A stretch of DNA of 9,558 nt. Origin: Bacteroidaceae bacterium (GTDB lineage Bacteria; Bacteroidota; Bacteroidia; Bacteroidales; Bacteroidaceae). Shown here in pieces: positions 7,422 to 9,558 of the stretch. The first letter of the stretch is position 1; each line of letters begins with the position of its first letter. The notes under the pieces were generated by a model. The model was given only the letters and a program-made list of their open reading frames with translations, was not told the origin of the DNA and searched no databases. A program made the translations under genes and the position numbers. The stretch is taken from assembly GCA_016284115.1 (NCBI GenBank), contig JAEEOD010000222.1:1-9558 (forward strand), written 5' to 3'.

Positions 7422-7462
7422 CTTCGTTACATCTTTAATTGTTATACATCTGTTTTCAAAAG

Positions 7463-7555
7463 AAACGGTGCTACAAGCGTGAAGAGCCGTTACCCAGGTT
7501 ACTAATCTGGTGCTCTATCTAGCTATGAAGTATCTCTCCACTACGGCAACCGTTT
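7463..7555 (-). ncRNA. Y-like RNA unit Y7 (last of the array)
   Basis: Closing stem AAACGGT (7555-7549) with ACCGTTT (7469-7463), then a bulged T, GC, CGTAG, an 8-base loop and TACTTC (read on the minus strand, plus-strand positions 7548-7527). The 3' block is TTGTAGC before the closing strand. The insert has a tRNA-like fragment: TAGCTAGATAGAGC, resembling a shortened D arm, followed by an anticodon-like arm CCAG-ATTAGTAAC-CTGG, with GAGC/GCTC closing it. A T-rich TTTCTTTTG follows the unit, so the stem might also attenuate transcription into rsr. At 93 nt it is the shortest unit. Confidence 0.7.
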
Positions 7556-7561
7556 TAAGTG

Positions 7562-7675
7562 GCAGAAGCTACAGGCGGGCAACAGAGCGGGGATCCGCGT
7601 AAGAGGTTTTGAGAAAACCAATAAAACTATCCCCTAGGAGCGGTGCGAAGTATCCGTCGCCCTACGGCATTCTGC
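7562..7675 (-). ncRNA. Y-like RNA unit Y6
   Basis: Closing stem GCAGAA (7675-7670) with TTCTGC (7567-7562), bulged T, GC, CGTAG, loop GGCGACGGA, TACTTCGC (7669-7645), and the 3' block CTGTAGC. The 70-base insert contains two strong hairpins, GGTTTT-CTC-AAAACC and GCGG-ATCC-CCGC, plus GGGGAT/ATCCCC as an alternative pairing. I see no clear T-arm, so the insert is only distantly tRNA-like, if at all. It is 6 bases from its neighbours on both sides. Confidence 0.72.
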
Positions 7676-7681
7676 GTTTTG

Positions 7682-7754
7682 TGGCGGAGGCAGGACTCGA
7701 ACCTGCGACCTCAAGCTTATGAAACTTGCAAGCTTCCAACTGCTCTACTCCGCG
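7682..7754 (-). tRNA. tRNA-Met(CAT), initiator-like, embedded in the Y-like array
   Basis: A 73-base cloverleaf in conventional order. The acceptor is CGCGGAG (7754-7748) against CTCCGCC, D stem GAGC/GCTT, anticodon arm CAAGT-TTCATAA-GCTTG with anticodon CAT, variable AGGTC, T arm GCAGG-TTCGAGT-CCTGC, discriminator A. Two initiator marks are present: positions 1 and 72 are unpaired (C-C), and the D stem has A11-T24. A third is missing: the three G-C pairs at the base of the anticodon loop of initiator tRNAs are absent, and the stem is weak (one G-T pair). No CCA is encoded. The sequence outside the anticodon stem closely resembles Bacteroidales initiator tRNA as I remember it. It could be a working tRNA, a spare initiator or a decoy. 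It is 6 bases from the flanking Y-like units. Confidence 0.75.
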
Positions 7755-7760
7755 GTATTA

Positions 7761-7891
7761 AGCAAGGCAACAAACGATAAGACAATCATAATGCTCTACC
7801 AAACTGAGCTACGTAGATGAATCTACGGCTGGGCTCGAACCAGCGACCCTTGGCACCCATCGCGAAGCATGTCTTGTCTACGGCACTTGCT
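7761..7891 (-). ncRNA. Y-like RNA unit Y5 with circularly permuted tRNA-like domain
   Basis: Closing stem AGCAAG (7891-7886) with CTTGCT (7766-7761), bulged T, GC, CGTAG, loop, TGCTTCGC (7885-7862), and the 3' block TTGTTGC. The insert is a tRNA in permuted order. First comes the T arm GCTGG-TTCGAGC-CCAGC (7844-7828), then an acceptor stem closed on itself, CGTAGA-TTCA-TCTACG (7827-7812), then TA and a full D arm GCTC-AGTTTGGTA-GAGC (7809-7793). The anticodon end is open: CGATGGG pairs with CTTATCG, leading into the Y-like core. No free acceptor end exists, so it cannot be charged in this form. The unit is 131 nt. Confidence 0.82.
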
Positions 7892-7899
7892 TTTATGAC

Positions 7900-8030
7900 A
7901 GTGAGGCAACAAGCGGTGAGGGTTCTGAACTACACCAGCGAACTGGTGACTGGAATCGAACCAGCGACTTTCGGTACCGGAAACCGACGTTCTAACCACT
8001 GCGAAGCATTCCTCTCCTACGGCACTCACT
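7900..8030 (-). ncRNA. Y-like RNA unit Y4 with circularly permuted tRNA-like domain
   Basis: Closing stem AGTGAG (8030-8025) with CTCACT (7905-7900), bulged T, GC, CGTAG, loop GAGAGGAA, TGCTTCGC (8024-8001), and the 3' block TTGTTGC. The insert is a nearly complete tRNA cut in the D loop: GTGGTTA-GAAC, anticodon arm TCGGT-TTCCGGT-ACCGA (7987-7971, CCG in the anticodon position), T arm GCTGG-TTCGATT-CCAGT (7965-7949), acceptor stem CACCAG-TTCG-CTGGTG closed by a UUCG tetraloop (7948-7933), TA, and GTTC-A, which re-pairs with GAAC. A normal tRNA would be restored by joining the ends and opening the tetraloop. The unit is 131 nt, like Y1 and Y5. Confidence 0.85.
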
Positions 8031-8037
8031 TTTAAAA

Positions 8038-8142
8038 GGTAAGGCTATAGTCGAAAAGACCAAACCAAACGTTCCAATCATCAGATATAATCTTATGATG
8101 ACGAATTGATCCACGAAGTACATCTTTTCTACGGCACTTACC
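8038..8142 (-). ncRNA. Y-like RNA unit Y3
   Basis: Closing stem GGTAAG (8142-8137) with CTTACC (8043-8038), bulged T, GC, CGTAG, loop AAAAGATG, TACTTCG (8136-8114), and the 3' block CTATAGC. The insert has one long hairpin, ATCATAAGAT-TAT-ATCTGATGAT, nine pairs with one A-G mismatch. It may be the counterpart of the closed acceptor stem, but no canonical T arm is evident. It is 105 nt and 7 bases from Y4. Confidence 0.72.
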
Positions 8143-8160
8143 CAGATTGTTGCAAAAATA

Positions 8161-8343
8161 TGCGATGCGACATTCGCTATGAATGCATTATGGTCTCACT
8201 TACATACTGCAAGCTGTCGGTTTTCCACCTAACATATTTGAGACCTGTCACGAGACCAGTGGTATGGATTTCTCCAACCTCTCTCTTCCTTTCGGTATCT
8301 CATAACTCTTTCTGCGAAGTAATTCAAAACTACGGCAATCGCA
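8161..8343 (-). ncRNA. Y-like RNA unit Y2 (longest)
   Basis: Closing stem TGCGAT (8343-8338) with ATCGCA (8166-8161), bulged T, GC, CGTAG, loop, TTACTTCGC (8337-8314), and the 3' block ATGTCGC. The insert is much longer than in other units (183 nt in all). It shows GGT-TGGA-GAAA-TCCA-T-ACC, a hairpin with a GNRA tetraloop, a distant pairing GGTCTCA/TGAGACC, and CATTC-ATAGC-GAATG. I cannot map it to a tRNA; it may carry a different module. Confidence 0.7.
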
Positions 8344-8349
8344 TATTAT

Positions 8350-8480
8350 AATAAGGTGGGATGCGACAGGCACAGGGAGACTTTTGGAATACTCCAACGG
8401 GGGTAATCAGGAACCGAAATCCTGCACCTTTCCGGTTTATCAGACGAAGTAACACCCCATTACGGCAACCACCACCTATT
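8350..8480 (-). ncRNA. Y-like RNA unit Y1 (first of the array)
   Basis: Closing stem AATA-GGTGG (8480-8472) with CCACC-T-TATT (8359-8350), extended inward past a bulged T by GGT/ATC, then T, GC, CGTAA, loop TGGGGTG, TTACTTCG (8467-8445), and the 3' block CTGTCGC. The insert has a T-arm-like hairpin CAGGA-TTTCGGT-TCCTG and an acceptor-like hairpin TACCCC-CGTT-GGAGTA (one C-A mismatch), in the same order as Y4 and Y5, so a degenerate permuted tRNA-like fold is plausible. It starts about 33 bases after the predicted transcription start from P3. Confidence 0.72.
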
Positions 8481-8520
8481 TTATTTCACTTTATCAAAGA
8501 ACACTTTGGCTTTCGCACTG

Positions 8521-8576
8521 CAAAAATATTTGTTTTTTCTTTTCTTCTCAAACTTTTATTTCATGCAAGCCTTGCA
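8521..8576 (-). promoter_or_regulatory. Promoter P3 of the Y-like RNA array-rsr-rtcB unit with upstream palindrome
   Basis: On the minus strand the -33 box TTTG (8552-8549), a 20 bp spacer and the -7 box TATTTTTG (8528-8521) form a strong Bacteroidetes promoter. The palindrome TGCAAG-G-CTTGCA (8576-8564) ends exactly 11 bp upstream of TTTG, as in P1 and P2. Transcription would begin near 8513, just ahead of unit Y1. Confidence 0.78.
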
Positions 8577-8631
8577 TTATTAGCTTTTTTAATTATTCTC
8601 AGATTTCTGAGCGCAAAATTAGAATACCACA

Positions 8632-8707
8632 CCGCAACTTATTTGCGTAATTAAAAAATTCTTTCGAGAAAATGCAAAAAAAGTTGTTCTACGCAAATAG
8701 GTTGCGC
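8632..8707. repeat. 18-bp inverted repeat upstream of the RlaP-like gene
   Basis: The arm at 8632-8649 (containing TATTTGCGTA) and the arm at 8690-8707 (containing TACGCAAATA) are inverted copies matching at 16 of 18 positions, with a 40 bp A/T-rich centre. The right arm ends 9 bp before the -7 box of the downstream gene, where no -33 TTTG is visible. It is therefore a candidate operator or activator site, or a cruciform. The rest of the 8577-8743 intergenic region holds no gene that I can see. Confidence 0.6.
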
Positions 8708-8716
8708 AGAAATCGT

Positions 8717-8724
8717 TATCTTTG
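8717..8724 (+). promoter_or_regulatory. -7 box of the RlaP-like gene
   Basis: TATCTTTG matches TAnnTTTG and lies 19 bp before the ATG at 8744. No TTTG is found 19-21 bp upstream; that position is occupied by the right arm of the inverted repeat, which suggests the promoter depends on a bound factor. Confidence 0.5.
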
Positions 8725-8743
8725 CATCAAAAAGTTGAAACAA

Positions 8744-9558
8744 ATGCGAGAAATGACGGATTTTGACATCATCAGAAGCGATGGACGATTGCTATATGAG
8801 TACATTCGTGGCAGTCATCTTTATGGGCTGAATAACGAGGACTCAGATATTGATACAAGCGGTGTGTTCGTATGCACAAGAGACGAACTCTTCGGTTGCT
8901 TCGGCTATAAGCCACAGGTAACAGACTCACGACATGATAATACATGGTTCGAGATTGGCGAGTTGATAAGGCTGCTGCTGAAGTCGAACCCTACGGTAAT
9001 GGAGAGTCTTTTCGTGCCGGAGGATAAGGTGCTGGGACAAATCCATCCCCTTATGCAGATGGTCATCGACAACAGGGAACAGTTCATCAGCAAGCAGTGC
9101 TTCAATCCGTTCTTTGGTTATGCCAAATCACAGATTGAGAAGGCTCGCGGGCTGAACAAGAAGATAGTGAACCCTATTACAGAGCGACTGACACCATACG
9201 ATTTCATCTATACTTTCAAGGGCCAGGGTAGCACGAAGTTCCGTGACTGGCTGACGAACCGAGGGCTTCATCAAGAATGTTGCGGATTGGTAAACGTGCC
9301 AAACATGCATGACATCTATGGCGTGTACTATGACTTTGGAGCCCATATTGCAGCATATCCGGATTGGAAGAATGATTCATTATTCCTCGCGTACGCATGC
9401 GAATATAATAAGGACAAAGACATCAATGAAACAAAATGCAGGCTGAGTGAGACGTCTCCTATCGGTTATCGGGGAGTCATCAATGTAGATGCCGACGGCA
9501 ATGAGTTACGTCTCTCGTCCATCGACGACAAGGACACCCGTCCAATCTGTTTTATCTC
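8744..9558 (+). CDS. RlaP-like nucleotidyltransferase (RNA-repair DNA polymerase beta family), 3' end outside the window
   Basis: The plus strand is open from ATG 8744 to the window end, 271 codons. Residues 23-37 read GSHLYGLNNEDSDID, the nucleotidyltransferase signature GS-x-x-YG-x5-SD-x-D with metal-binding D35 and D37. Further on are FFGYAKSQIEKARG and YDFIYTFKG, and a cysteine- and aromatic-rich middle region, as in the PF10127 family. Burroughs and Aravind's comparative genomics linked that family to RNA repair, and it is named RNA repair pathway DNA polymerase beta (RlaP). The exact substrate is unknown; nucleotide addition to RNA ends is the proposed role. An alternative start is the ATG three codons later. 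It is divergent from the Y-like array and rsr-rtcB, so both units share the 8513-8743 control region, though they carry different control motifs. Confidence 0.85.
   Translation, partial: MREMTDFDIIRSDGRLLYEYIRGSHLYGLNNEDSDIDTSGVFVCTRDELFGCFGYKPQVTDSRHDNTWFEIGELIRLLLKSNPTVMESLFVPEDKVLGQIHPLMQMVIDNREQFISKQCFNPFFGYAKSQIEKARGLNKKIVNPITERLTPYDFIYTFKGQGSTKFRDWLTNRGLHQECCGLVNVPNMHDIYGVYYDFGAHIAAYPDWKNDSLFLAYACEYNKDKDINETKCRLSETSPIGYRGVINVDADGNELRLSSIDDKDTRPICFI

Noticed and set aside
7817..8035. Open frame of 72 codons on the plus strand through units Y4 and Y5
   Set aside because: It runs antisense to the T arms and acceptor hairpins of the structured RNAs, has no start signal, and its translation is the typical false product of tRNA complements.
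7527..8467. Recurring CTACGGCA and GCGAAGTA blocks read as a CRISPR-like repeat array
   Set aside because: The intervals between blocks are irregular (about 90 to 215 bp), the repeats are short and paired within each unit, and the surrounding stems covary. This is an RNA array, not direct repeats with spacers.
8744..9398. Minus-strand frames under the RlaP-like gene
   Set aside because: They are antisense to an open frame carrying a clear nucleotidyltransferase signature.

Overview
The window looks like a chromosomal or mobile accessory segment of a member of the Bacteroidales, probably Prevotella-like. The reasons are low GC, promoters of the Bacteroidetes type (TTTG around -33, TAnnTTTG around -7), genes without good Shine-Dalgarno sequences, and an initiator-tRNA-type sequence that resembles those of this order. 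Its theme is RNA repair and RNA quality control.

Layout from left to right. A minus-strand DUF932 protein runs off the left edge (1-830). Divergent from it is a 382-residue plus-strand protein of unknown function (955-2103). Facing that is a minus-strand pair: a small protein with two CxxC pairs (3244-3894) and a radical SAM/SPASM-like enzyme (2211-3242). Next is a long minus-strand unit. It begins with a promoter near 8520-8576, continues through about 1 kb of structured non-coding RNA (7463-8480), then a TROVE/Ro60 (Rsr) protein (5883-7421), the RNA ligase RtcB (4701-5876), and an unrecognised 123-residue protein (4215-4586). Divergent from the array is the start of a plus-strand nucleotidyltransferase resembling the RNA-repair polymerase-beta family RlaP (8744 to the right edge).

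The main discovery candidate is the stretch 7463-8480. On the minus strand it holds seven tandem RNA units. Each has a different 5-7 bp closing stem whose two halves are 93-183 nt apart, so pairing is kept while sequence changes. Each then has a bulged T, GC, the constant block CGTA(G/A), a short loop, and (T)(A/G)CTTC(G). Each ends with a 3' block like TGTnGC just before the closing strand. The units are 6-18 nt apart. At least two carry circularly permuted tRNA-like domains whose acceptor stems are closed by tetraloops (UUCG, UUCA). One conventional tRNA-shaped gene, resembling initiator tRNA-Met, sits among them. Next to a Ro60 gene, the simplest reading is a Y-RNA array encoding tRNA mimics, upstream of and co-transcribed with its binding protein and RtcB.

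Two further shared signals tie the minus-strand units together. All three minus-strand promoters carry the palindrome TGCAAG-S-CTTGCA (one copy decayed) exactly 11 bp upstream of the -33 TTTG, followed by 20-21 bp and a -7 box, which suggests a common regulator. Two homologous structured elements (2132-2205 and 4621-4690) with covarying closing stems lie immediately 3' of the radical SAM gene and of rtcB.

A coherent but inferred picture: a stress-inducible regulon makes Y-like RNAs, Ro60, RtcB and possibly a radical SAM maturation pair and a DUF932 protein, next to an RlaP-type nucleotidyltransferase.
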